Assembly (NCBI RefSeq): GCF_001547525.1
Contig: NZ_CM003769.1
Location: 682,001 to 746,000 of the forward strand
DNA from: Burkholderia anthina
GTDB taxonomy: Bacteria > Pseudomonadota > Gammaproteobacteria > Burkholderiales > Burkholderiaceae
Direction of reading: 5' to 3'
DNA: 64,000 nt
The notes beneath the pieces are model-generated. The model had not been told where the DNA came from. It saw nothing but the letters and a program-made list of their open reading frames with translations, and made no database searches. Of this stretch, positions 9,040 through 19,468 are shown in pieces. The translations under genes and the position numbers were made by a program. Position 1 is the stretch's first letter. The number at the start of each line of letters is the position of its first letter.

Positions 9040-9966
9040 TCAGAGGCCGGCGTCGCGGAGGAAGCGTTCGAATGTCGCGGCGTCGGCGTACGACTTCTGC
9101 GTGCCGAGGCCCGTGACCGAATGTGCGGCGTACGCGGACGCGTGGCGCATCGCGTCGAGCGCGTCGCGCGACGCGGCATAGCAGCGCGCGAAGCAGCCGA
9201 TATACGCGTCGCCGGCGCCCGTCGTGTCGCGCGCGTCGACCGGGACACCCGGCACGTGCCGCGCGCCGTCGCGCGACACCAGCAGCGAGCCGTTGCTGCC
9301 GAGCGTGACGAGCACGTGCTTGAGCCCGCGCGCGACCAGCGCTTCGGCGGCACGGGTGGCGCGCTCGCGCGAATCGACCGGCATGCCCGACACGATCGCG
9401 AGCTCGGTTTCGTTCGGCACGAAGAATTCGACGGAACGGATGCGTTCGAAATCGAGGTCGGCCACGGCGGGCGCGGGGTTCAGCAACACCGGAATGCCGT
9501 GCCGCGCGCCGAATTCGATTGCGTAATAGACGGTGTCGAGCTCGATTTCGAGCTGAAGCACGATCAGCGCGCATTCGGCGAGCATCGGCGCGGCCGCGTC
9601 GATGTCGGCGGGCCGCAGGTGGCGGTTCGCGCCCTTGACGATCAGGATGCTGTTGCTCGAATCGGGCTCGACGAAGATCGGCGCGACGCCGCTCGACACG
9701 CCGGCGACCTTGCGCACGTGCGTGGTGTCGATGCCTTCGCGCTCGAAGTTGCGGATCGTGTTGTCGGCGAACACGTCGTCGCCGACCTTCGTCACCATCA
9801 CGACGCGCGCACCGAGCCGCGCGGCCGCGACGGCCTGGTTCGCGCCCTTGCCGCCGCAGCCGAGTTCGAAGTTCGGCGCCTCGAGCGTTTCGCCCCGAAC
9901 GGGCATGCGCGAGACATAGGTCACGAGGTCGACCATGTTGCTGCCGATGACGGCGATTGTCTCCAT
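9040..9966 (-). CDS. Ribokinase-family sugar kinase, probable deoxyribokinase
   Basis: Phosphorylates a pentose at O5 before aldol cleavage by DeoC. The 308-aa protein has the PfkB/ribokinase motifs: IAVIGSNMVDLV, the GCGGKGANQAVAAARLGA loop, NPAPA, and the C-terminal anion-hole and catalytic base signature DTTGAGDAYIG. A GGAAGAGA ribosome site precedes the ATG. It is the first gene of the kinase-permease-mutarotase operon. Ribokinase and deoxyribokinase cannot be separated by motif alone; the deoC and deoR neighbours favour deoxyribokinase (deoK). Confidence 0.85.
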   Translation of the reverse strand: METIAVIGSNMVDLVTYVSRMPVRGETLEAPNFELGCGGKGANQAVAAARLGARVVMVTKVGDDVFADNTIRNFEREGIDTTHVRKVAGVSSGVAPIFVEPDSSNSILIVKGANRHLRPADIDAAAPMLAECALIVLQLEIELDTVYYAIEFGARHGIPVLLNPAPAVADLDFERIRSVEFFVPNETELAIVSGMPVDSRERATRAAEALVARGLKHVLVTLGSNGSLLVSRDGARHVPGVPVDARDTTGAGDAYIGCFARCYAASRDALDAMRHASAYAAHSVTGLGTQKSYADAATFERFLRDAGL

Positions 9967-10360
9967 CTGTTGTCTCTTCCTTGGTATAGGGGGGGCGACC
10001 GCGCGCGTGGTCGGCGGTTCGCGAAACGTGATAATAAAATCACATAAAGTGTGAAAATGCAATCCTGTGATGTTAGTGGGGTCACTTTGGGGACGACGGG
10101 CAGGCGGGCAAAAACCCATCCCGCCGCGTCAGGAAGGCTTCGAATTCGTCAGGGGAGCGTGGCGAATCATCACGCGAACGATGTCGGCGGGAGGACGAAC
10201 TCACCGCGAAGCGGCGCGCATGCCGCGGCGGTCCATGCAGCGTCGCGCCGCAACGACGCAAACGGGAATCGCCGGCGCCTTCGTGCAAGCTGTATTCAGG
10301 GTGCTCGCCGCCATGCAGTAGCGCGATGCATGCCCACGCGTCGCGACGATCGGAGCGCTG
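9967..10360. other. Intergenic region upstream of the sugar kinase
   Basis: No convincing gene. The first 100 bases contain an AT-rich patch with the inverted repeat listed separately and probably hold the kinase operon promoter. The rest is ordinary GC-rich sequence lying after the exporter gene. Reading frames across it lack recognisable domains. Confidence 0.6.
10040..10054. promoter_or_regulatory. Inverted repeat TCACA-N5-TGTGA, candidate operator of the deoxyribose operon
   Basis: Perfect 5-bp arms (TCACA 10040-10044, TGTGA 10050-10054) in an AT-rich patch about 75 nt before the kinase start. The minus-strand word TTTTCACA from this site also occurs in the deoC-deoR divergent region. 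This fits a common binding site for the DeoR-type regulator, though it also resembles half of a CRP site (TGTGA-N6-TCACA in opposite order), so the bound protein is uncertain. Confidence 0.4.
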
Positions 10361-10963
10361 TCAGCGGTTGACGACCGAGTACACGAGCGTGCCGGAGAAC
10401 ATCAACAGCACGAGCGAGGCGCCGCGCAGCAGCGTCGACGTGCGGGCGGCCCATGCGCGTTGCGAAGTGACGAGGCCGCCGAGGGACGACCAGCCCACGC
10501 CGATCGGCGCGAGCACGAGCAGAAATACGACGAGAGTCCATGCGAAATAGTGCGCCGACCGGAACGCCTCCAGCGGAAACAGCGTGCTCGAGAACAGCAG
10601 CGCCTTCGGATTCATCATCGTCGCGACGAACACGTCGCGAAAGCTCACCGGCGTGCTCGATATGTCCTGCAGCACGCGGCTGTGCGTCCACATCTTGAGC
10701 GCGAGGAAAAAGATGTAGACGGAACTCGCGAGCTTGACCACGTCATAAAGCCAGGGCCGGCCGGCAGCGAACGCGGCCAGGAAGAATCCCCATACGGAAA
10801 TCGCGATCGCGTAGCCGAGCGCTTCGGCGATCACGAGCGGCCAGGTGCCGCGCAGGCCGACCTTCAACCCGGACGACAGCAGCAGCGTATTGGTCGGCCC
10901 CGGCACGATCAGCACCAGCGATACGTACATCGACATCTTCAGCAACGCTTCCTGGATGGGCAT
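10361..10963 (-). CDS. LysE/RhtB-family exporter
   Basis: A 200-aa inner-membrane protein with about six hydrophobic segments, typical of amino-acid and small-metabolite exporters. It has the family's N-terminal motif VPGPTNTLLLSSGLKVGLRGTW and the central MMNPKALLFSSTLFP signature. It stands alone on the minus strand between the deoxyribose operon and the pyrrolnitrin region. It is not divergent with a regulator. A contribution to tryptophan or metabolite export near the prn operon is possible but unsupported. Confidence 0.85.
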   Translation of the reverse strand: MPIQEALLKMSMYVSLVLIVPGPTNTLLLSSGLKVGLRGTWPLVIAEALGYAIAISVWGFFLAAFAAGRPWLYDVVKLASSVYIFFLALKMWTHSRVLQDISSTPVSFRDVFVATMMNPKALLFSSTLFPLEAFRSAHYFAWTLVVFLLVLAPIGVGWSSLGGLVTSQRAWAARTSTLLRGASLVLLMFSGTLVYSVVNR

Positions 10964-11658
10964 GCGGCCTCCTCGATTCGTCAGTGTCGCGGTTTGCGTC
11001 CGGTCCAGGCGGGGTGCACCGTTGAACTGGCGGTGGCCCGGTACGCGCAACCGTTCGATCTGCTTACTCGGCGCTTCCTGTCCGATGCGTCTGGCGAGCA
11101 TCGTTCATGTTCGCCCGGACACATCATGACGAATTTCTCCGCAGGCGCGTTGAATTATTTTGGGGTCGAGATCAAGGCTGCCGAAATGAGAAAAGATCGT
11201 CATCTTTGTTTTGGTAATGGCGAAGGTTTTATTTCTTTCCTTTGAATTCGGTTGGTCATTTATCGTTTTTTTGTAAAACAAGTAAATTTGATGATGGACA
11301 TTGAATGAAAAAGTGAATTTATTCGTTCGATAAAATTGAATCGGTTGATGCGGGATATTTCGTCGAAATTCTTCGGGATTTAGAATTTCTCTGAACAACC
11401 CTGGATTGATATGAAATTTTTCGAGATAGACCATCGTGAACGCTGCTATGGTGTGTCCCGGAGGTCAAGTGCACGGTGTGACAATCCTGACTGCAATTAG
11501 GGAAATTGATCAAATCCATGCGCTAATGGCGATCGACGCGTCGGCAAGCCAATTTGTCGACGTGGAATCCGTTGCGCGGTGTGCCGCCGCGTGAAATGGG
11601 GATTCGCATTGTTGCCTGACTTCGCTGCGATTCACGTGCCTTTTCGACGCCGTTCGTC
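10964..11658. promoter_or_regulatory. AT-rich spacer upstream of the pyrrolnitrin operon
   Basis: Roughly 700 bases without a convincing gene. From about 11140 to 11520 the base composition drops sharply: bases 11281-11340 contain only 15 G or C out of 60, against a background that is mostly G/C. Reading frames here lack family signatures and use codons unlike neighbouring genes, so I do not call them. The stretch probably holds the prn promoter and binding sites for its regulators. It includes the 8-bp palindrome TTGATCAA at 11506-11513. A clear 20-bp LuxR-type box was looked for and not found. Confidence 0.6.
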
Positions 11659-14464
<2,806 letters not shown>

Positions 14465-14515
14465 CGCGCGACGCGCGCGGCCATGTGTTCCATCTCAACA
14501 GGAGAGTGTGCCCTC

Positions 14516-16216
14516 ATGACTCAACAGAGCCCCGCGAACGGGCGCGACAGCAACCACTTCGATGTGATCATCCTCGGTTCGGGCATGTCGGGCACCCAGA
14601 TGGGAGCCATCCTGGCCAAGCAGCGGTTTCGCGTGCTGATCATCGAGGAATCGTCGCACCCGCGCTTCACGATCGGCGAATCGTCGATCCCCGAGACGTC
14701 GCTGATGAATCGCATCATCGCCGATCGCTACGGCATTCCCGAGCTCGACCACATCACGTCGTTCTATGCGACGCAGCGTTACGTCGCGTCGAGTACCGGC
14801 ATCAAGCGCAACTTCGGCTTCGTGTTCCACAGGCCCGGCGAGGAACACGACCCGAAGGAGTTCACGCAGTGCGTGATTCCCGAGCTGCCGTGGGGGCCGG
14901 AGAGCCACTATTACCGGCAGGACGTCGACGCGTACCTGTTGCAAGCCGCCATCAAGTACGGCTGCACGGTTCGCCAGAAGACGAGCGTGACCGAATACCA
15001 CGCCGACAAGGATGGCGTCGCGGTCGCGACCGCGCAGGGCGAACGGTTCACCGGCCGCTACATGATCGACTGCGGCGGGCCCCGCGCGCCGCTCGCGACC
15101 AAGTTCAATCTCCGCGAAGAGCCGTGCCGCTTCAAGACGCACTCGCGCAGCCTCTATACGCACATGCTCGGCGTCAAGCCGTTCGACGACATCTTCAAGG
15201 TCAAGGGGCAGCGCTGGCGTTGGCACGAGGGCACCTTGCACCACATGTTCGAGGGCGGCTGGCTCTGGGTGATTCCGTTCAACAATCATCCGCGTTCGAC
15301 CAACAACCTGGTGAGCGTCGGCCTGCAGCTCGACCCGCGGATCCATCCGAAAACGGACATCTCCGCGCAGCAGGAATTCGACGCATTCCTCGCGCGGTTC
15401 CCGAGCATCGCGGCGCAGTTCCGGGACGCCGTGCCGGTGCGCGACTGGGTCAGGACCGATCGCCTGCAGTTCTCGTCGAGCGCCTGCGTCGGCGACCGCT
15501 ACTGCCTGATGCTGCACGCGAACGGGTTCATCGATCCGCTTTTTTCCCGCGGGCTCGAGAACACCGCGGTGACCATCCACGCGCTCGCGGCGCGCCTGAT
15601 CAAGGCGCTGCGCGACGACGATTTCTCCCCCGAGCGCTTCGAGTACATCGAGCGTCTGCAGCAGAAGCTTCTGGACCACAACGACGACTTCGTCAGTTGC
15701 TGCTACACGGCGTTCTCGGACTTCCGCCTGTGGGACGCGTTCCACAGGCTGTGGGCGGTCGGCACGATCCTCGGGCAGTTCCGGCTGGTGCAGGCGCACG
15801 CGCGGTTCCGTGCGTCGCGCGACGAGCGCGACCTCGATCACCTCGACGACAACCCCCCATACCTCGGGTACCTGTGCGCGGACATGGAGGGGTACTACCA
15901 GTTGTTCAACGACGCCAAAGCCGAGGTCGAAGCCGTGAGCGCCGGGCGCAAGCCGGCCGAGGAGGCCGCGGCGCGCATTCACGCCCTCATCGACGAACGG
16001 GAGTTCGCGAAGCCGATGTTCGGTTTCGGGTACTGCATCACCGGAGCCAAACCGCAGCTCAACAACTCTAAGTACAGCCTGCTGCCGGCGATGAAGCTGC
16101 TGCACTGGACGCAGACCAGCGCGCCGGCGGAGGTGAAAAGGTATTTCGACTACAACCCGATGTTCGCGCTGCTCAGGGCGTACATCACGACCCGCATCGG
16201 CCTGGCGCTGAAGTAG
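14516..16216 (+). CDS. prnC: Monodechloroaminopyrrolnitrin 3-halogenase
   Basis: Third step: FADH2-dependent chlorination of the pyrrole ring at C3 to give aminopyrrolnitrin. 566 aa, with the FAD-binding motif IILGSGMSGTQMG, the GESSIPETS segment typical of phenol/pyrrole-type halogenases and a WxWxIP element in GGWLWVIPFNN. It lacks the PrnA-style tryptophan-binding region. An AGGAG ribosome site lies 12 nt before the ATG; the gap to prnB is 51 nt, the widest but one in the operon. Confidence 0.98.
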   Translation: MTQQSPANGRDSNHFDVIILGSGMSGTQMGAILAKQRFRVLIIEESSHPRFTIGESSIPETSLMNRIIADRYGIPELDHITSFYATQRYVASSTGIKRNFGFVFHRPGEEHDPKEFTQCVIPELPWGPESHYYRQDVDAYLLQAAIKYGCTVRQKTSVTEYHADKDGVAVATAQGERFTGRYMIDCGGPRAPLATKFNLREEPCRFKTHSRSLYTHMLGVKPFDDIFKVKGQRWRWHEGTLHHMFEGGWLWVIPFNNHPRSTNNLVSVGLQLDPRIHPKTDISAQQEFDAFLARFPSIAAQFRDAVPVRDWVRTDRLQFSSSACVGDRYCLMLHANGFIDPLFSRGLENTAVTIHALAARLIKALRDDDFSPERFEYIERLQQKLLDHNDDFVSCCYTAFSDFRLWDAFHRLWAVGTILGQFRLVQAHARFRASRDERDLDHLDDNPPYLGYLCADMEGYYQLFNDAKAEVEAVSAGRKPAEEAAARIHALIDEREFAKPMFGFGYCITGAKPQLNNSKYSLLPAMKLLHWTQTSAPAEVKRYFDYNPMFALLRAYITTRIGLALK

Positions 16217-16232
16217 TCGGCCGACCTCCGGA

Positions 16233-17336
16233 ATGAAAATGATCGAAGACATTCAATTGAACGAGGCGGGGGCCAGGGAGCGCCCCGCGGGAGCGTACGA
16301 CGCGACCACGCGCGTGGCCGCGAGCTGGTACGTCGCGATGCGCTCGGCCGACCTCAGGGACAAACCGACGGCGCTGACGCTCTTCGGCCGGCCGTGCGTC
16401 GCGTGGCGCGGCGCGTCGGGACGGGCCGTGGTGATGGACCGCCACTGCGCGCACCTTGGCGCGAACCTGGCCGATGGGCAGATCAGGGACGGGTGCATCC
16501 AGTGCCCGTTTCACCATTGGCGATACGACGAGCGCGGCCAGTGCGTGCACATTCCCGGCAATAGCCCGGCGGTACACCGGCTGGAGCCCGTTCCGCGCGG
16601 CGCGCGCCAGCCGACGTGGGTCACCGCCGAGCGGTATGGTTACGTGTGGGTCTGGTACGGTTCCGCGCAGCCGCTGCACCCGCTGCCCGACATCGCCGCG
16701 GCCGACGTCGACAACGACGATTTCATGCATCTGCACTTCGCGTTCGAGACGACGACGGCGGTCTTGCGGATCGTCGAGAACTTCTACGACGCGCAGCACG
16801 CGACGCCCGTCCACGCGCTCCCGGTCTCGGCCTTCGAGCTCAAGCTGTTCGACGATTGGCGCGAATGGCCGGAGGTCGAGCCGCTGGCGCGGGCGGGCGC
16901 GTGGTTCGGCGCCGGGATCGACTTCACGGTGGACCGGTACTTCGGGCCGCTCGGCATGCTGTCGCGCGCGCTGGGCCTGAACATGTCGCAGATGAACCTG
17001 CACTTCGACGGCTATCCCGGCGGGTGCGTGATGACCGTCGCGCTGGACGGAGACGCCAAATACAAGCTGCTGCAGTGCGTGACGCCGATAAGCGACGGCA
17101 AGAACGTCATGCACATGCTGATCTCGATCAGGAAGGTGGGCGGCCTCCTGCGCCGCGCGACCGACTACGTGCTGTTCGGGCTCCAGACCCGGCAGGCCGC
17201 GGGGTACGACGTCAAGATCTGGAACGGGATGAAGCCGGACGGCGGCGGCGCGTACAGCAAGTACGACAAGCTCGTGCTCAAGTACCGCGCGTTCTACCGG
17301 GGGTGGGTCGACCGCGTCGGCTCGAGCGAACCGTGA
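16233..17336 (+). CDS. prnD: Aminopyrrolnitrin oxygenase (Rieske N-oxygenase)
   Basis: Final step: oxidises the aryl amine of aminopyrrolnitrin to the nitro group. 367 aa from this ATG; a second ATG two codons later would also fit the family. The Rieske 2Fe-2S ligands are Cys72/His74 (HCAH) and Cys91/His94 (CPFHH). The mononuclear iron site follows in NFYDAQHATPVH (His189, His194). Numbering is three higher than in the characterised Pseudomonas enzyme because of the longer N-terminus. A ferredoxin/flavin reductase partner is required but absent here. The gap to prnC is 16 nt. Confidence 0.98.
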   Translation: MKMIEDIQLNEAGARERPAGAYDATTRVAASWYVAMRSADLRDKPTALTLFGRPCVAWRGASGRAVVMDRHCAHLGANLADGQIRDGCIQCPFHHWRYDERGQCVHIPGNSPAVHRLEPVPRGARQPTWVTAERYGYVWVWYGSAQPLHPLPDIAAADVDNDDFMHLHFAFETTTAVLRIVENFYDAQHATPVHALPVSAFELKLFDDWREWPEVEPLARAGAWFGAGIDFTVDRYFGPLGMLSRALGLNMSQMNLHFDGYPGGCVMTVALDGDAKYKLLQCVTPISDGKNVMHMLISIRKVGGLLRRATDYVLFGLQTRQAAGYDVKIWNGMKPDGGGAYSKYDKLVLKYRAFYRGWVDRVGSSEP

Positions 17337-17694
17337 CGCGTGAGTCGACAGCGCCGGCCGGCCCTCGTTTGCGAGGACGGATAGTGACCCGATGCGGCTG
17401 CGTGTCAGCGCAAGCCGACCGACATGGCCGGCCATCTTTGCGAAATGTCTGGTCAGGCGGGAGTGCGTACATTGCAGCGAGTTTGCTTGCGTGCCGACAT
17501 AACGAACAACACCACACGCTGCGCGAGTTGGTCGGCGTATTCAGGATCGGTCGCGCGCTCGCGCACTGACGGGCGCGGCCCCGATGTTCCGCGGGAAGTC
17601 GACGCGAGCGGAAGCCGAGCCGCTTCGCGGCTTTCCAGGTGATTGTCGTTGGCGAGTTCCGGCGTAAGCCGCAAACGGCTGCCTTGCCCAGCCG
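17337..17694. other. Spacer after the pyrrolnitrin operon
   Basis: About 360 bases without a recognisable gene. A weak hairpin CCTCG-TTTG-CGAGG occurs shortly after the prnD stop but has no T-tract, so termination here is uncertain. The short frames in this stretch have no recognisable features. Confidence 0.5.
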
Positions 17695-18207
17695 CTATAT
17701 GGCGATCTGCGTCGAGGAAAAAACCTGTTTGAGCACCATGAAAGTCCGAATCTGGCGCACGCCGGGCAGATAAAGCAGTTGTTCGGCATGGAGTCGGTTG
17801 AAGCTTTCGCTATCGCGGGTGCGCAGCATCATGAAGTAGTCGAACTCGCCGGTCACCACGTGGCATTCCATGCAGCCGGATACGTTCTGGGCCGCTTTTT
17901 CAAACGCGGCAAAGGATTCGGGAGTCGATCGATCCAGTACGACGCCGATGATGACGACCATGCCCGCATCGAGGGCAGGCGCGTTGAGCAACGCGACGAT
18001 TCCTCGGATCAAACCCAGGCTCTTGAGCCGTTCGACGCGGCGCAAACACGCCGGCGCGCTCAAATTCACCTTCGCCGCCAGAGCGACGTTCGAGATCGAT
18101 GCGTCTTTCTGAAGGGCTCGCAGGATCGCTTTGTCCGTACGGTCAAGTTCGACGTGGCTCGCGTCGTCGGGGCGCGATTTGCCAGGAAATTTTGTTGTCG
18201 ATTTCAT
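17695..18207 (-). CDS. acdR: Lrp/AsnC-family regulator of ACC deaminase
   Basis: A 170-aa Lrp-type regulator: a short charged N-terminal tail, then the helix-turn-helix (LDRTDKAILRALQKDASISNVALAAKVNLSAPACLRRVERL) described here by its outline only, and the C-terminal RAM effector-binding domain (GVVLDRS, ECHVVTGEFDYFMMLRTRD). It is divergent from acdS across about 170 nt, the arrangement described for acdR-acdS in many beta-proteobacteria, where the regulator responds to ACC and leucine. Symbol assigned from that context. Confidence 0.88.
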   Translation of the reverse strand: MKSTTKFPGKSRPDDASHVELDRTDKAILRALQKDASISNVALAAKVNLSAPACLRRVERLKSLGLIRGIVALLNAPALDAGMVVIIGVVLDRSTPESFAAFEKAAQNVSGCMECHVVTGEFDYFMMLRTRDSESFNRLHAEQLLYLPGVRQIRTFMVLKQVFSSTQIAI

Positions 18208-18380
18208 TGATTCTAAAAAATATACATTCGTGAGAATGGGGGAAATTGTATTTCAAAGCGTGGCGATCGGCGGATGTTTGCAACCACGTTTCGTGGGTAT
18301 TTAACTAGAATTTCTTCGTGCCCGGTCGCTCTGACGACATCGGGCGTCGGAATCCACCGCCCACCTTTCGGAGAACCTCC
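18208..18380. promoter_or_regulatory. Divergent acdR-acdS promoter region
   Basis: The first 50 bases next to the regulator are AT-rich (TAAAAAATATACATT) and contain ATTCT and AGAAT arms (18209-18213, about 18232-18236) forming an imperfect inverted repeat, with another AGAAT near 18307. This is compatible with repeated Lrp-type binding sites. No confident -35/-10 pair could be fixed. Confidence 0.4.
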
Positions 18381-19397
18381 GTGAACCTCGATCGCTTTCC
18401 TCGCCACAAGCTGACCTTCGGACCCACCCCCATCCACGAGTTGCCCCGCCTCGGCAAGGCGCTGGGTGGAAAAGTTCATCTCTATGCAAAACGCGAAGAC
18501 TGCAACAGCGGCCTGGCGTTCGGCGGCAACAAGACCCGGAAGCTCGAGTACATCGTGCCGGACATTCTGGCGAGCGGAGCCGACACGCTGGTATCGATCG
18601 GCGGCATCCAGTCGAACCAGACGCGTCAGGTCGCGGCGGTCGCGGCTCATCTTGGCCTGAAATGCGTGCTGGTTCAAGAAAACTGGGTCAACTACTCGGA
18701 CGCCGTGTATGACCGCGTCGGGAACATTCAGATGTCCCGCATGATGGGCGCCGACGTTCGGCTGGTCAGCGATGGCTTCGACATCGGCATTCGTCCGAGC
18801 TGGGAACAGGCGATGGAGAGCGTTCGCAACGCGGGAGGGAAGCCGTATCCGATCCCTGCCGGTTGTTCCGAGCATCGGCTTGGCGGCCTGGGGTTCGTCG
18901 GTTTCGCGGAGGAAGTGCGCGCCCAGGAAGCTGAACTCGGATTCAAGTTCGACTACATCGTCGTGTGTTCGGTGACGGGAAGCACGCAGGCCGGCATGGT
19001 CGTCGGCTTCGCGGCAGACGGGCGCGCGGATCGCGTGATCGGTATCGATGCGTCGGCCAAACCCGAGCAGACGCGCGAGCAGATTCTTCGCATCGCACGC
19101 CACACCGCCGATCTCGTGGAACTCGATCGGCCGATCGGCGACGCGGACGTGGTGCTGGATACGCGCTACGGGGGCCCCGAATACGGCCTTCCGTCGGAAG
19201 GTACGCTCGAAGCGATTCGACTGTGCGCGAAGACCGAGGGGATGTTGACCGACCCGGTTTATGAAGGCAAGTCGATGCATGGCCTGATCGACAGGGTGCG
19301 CCGGGGCGAGTTTCCGGAAGGGTCCCGTGTCTTGTATGCACACCTCGGCGGCGTCCCCGCATTGAACGCATACAGCTTCCTGTTCAAGAACGGTTGA
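18381..19397 (+). CDS. acdS: 1-aminocyclopropane-1-carboxylate deaminase
   Basis: PLP enzyme converting ACC, the plant ethylene precursor, into 2-oxobutyrate and ammonia. Starting at the GTG with GGAG 7 nt upstream gives 338 aa, the standard length. It puts the PLP lysine at Lys51 (FGGNKTRK) and the diagnostic residues at Tyr294, Glu295 and Leu322 ([13 protein letters not shown]). Glu295 and Leu322 separate true ACC deaminases from the related D-cysteine desulfhydrases, so the call is firm. An upstream ATG would add 21 unconserved residues. The E1-type dehydrogenase downstream could consume the 2-oxobutyrate. Confidence 0.97.
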   Translation: MNLDRFPRHKLTFGPTPIHELPRLGKALGGKVHLYAKREDCNSGLAFGGNKTRKLEYIVPDILASGADTLVSIGGIQSNQTRQVAAVAAHLGLKCVLVQENWVNYSDAVYDRVGNIQMSRMMGADVRLVSDGFDIGIRPSWEQAMESVRNAGGKPYPIPAGCSEHRLGGLGFVGFAEEVRAQEAELGFKFDYIVVCSVTGSTQAGMVVGFAADGRADRVIGIDASAKPEQTREQILRIARHTADLVELDRPIGDADVVLDTRYGGPEYGLPSEGTLEAIRLCAKTEGMLTDPVYEGKSMHGLIDRVRRGEFPEGSRVLYAHLGGVPALNAYSFLFKNG

Positions 19398-19403
19398 GGC
19401 TTG

Positions 19404-19439
19404 GCCGCGTTCCGACTGCAAGTGGAGTCGGAACGCGGC
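19404..19439 (+). terminator. Perfect 14-bp hairpin between acdS and the E1-like gene
   Basis: Arms GCCGCGTTCCGACT (19404-19417) and AGTCGGAACGCGGC (19426-19439) pair without mismatch around an 8-nt loop. It starts 7 nt after the acdS stop and ends 29 nt before the next ATG. There is no T-run afterwards (TGTATATCG), so it may be a partial terminator, a 3'-end stabiliser or an attenuation point setting the ratio of the two products. Confidence 0.6.
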
Positions 19440-19468
19440 GTGTATATCGTCAATTCGGGGTGCAAAGT

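Noticed and set aside
11105-11434. 109-codon minus-strand frame in the AT-rich prn upstream region
   Set aside because: Composition-driven: no family signature, unusual amino-acid mix (Asn, Lys, Phe, Ile rich), no ribosome site, and codon use unlike all neighbours.
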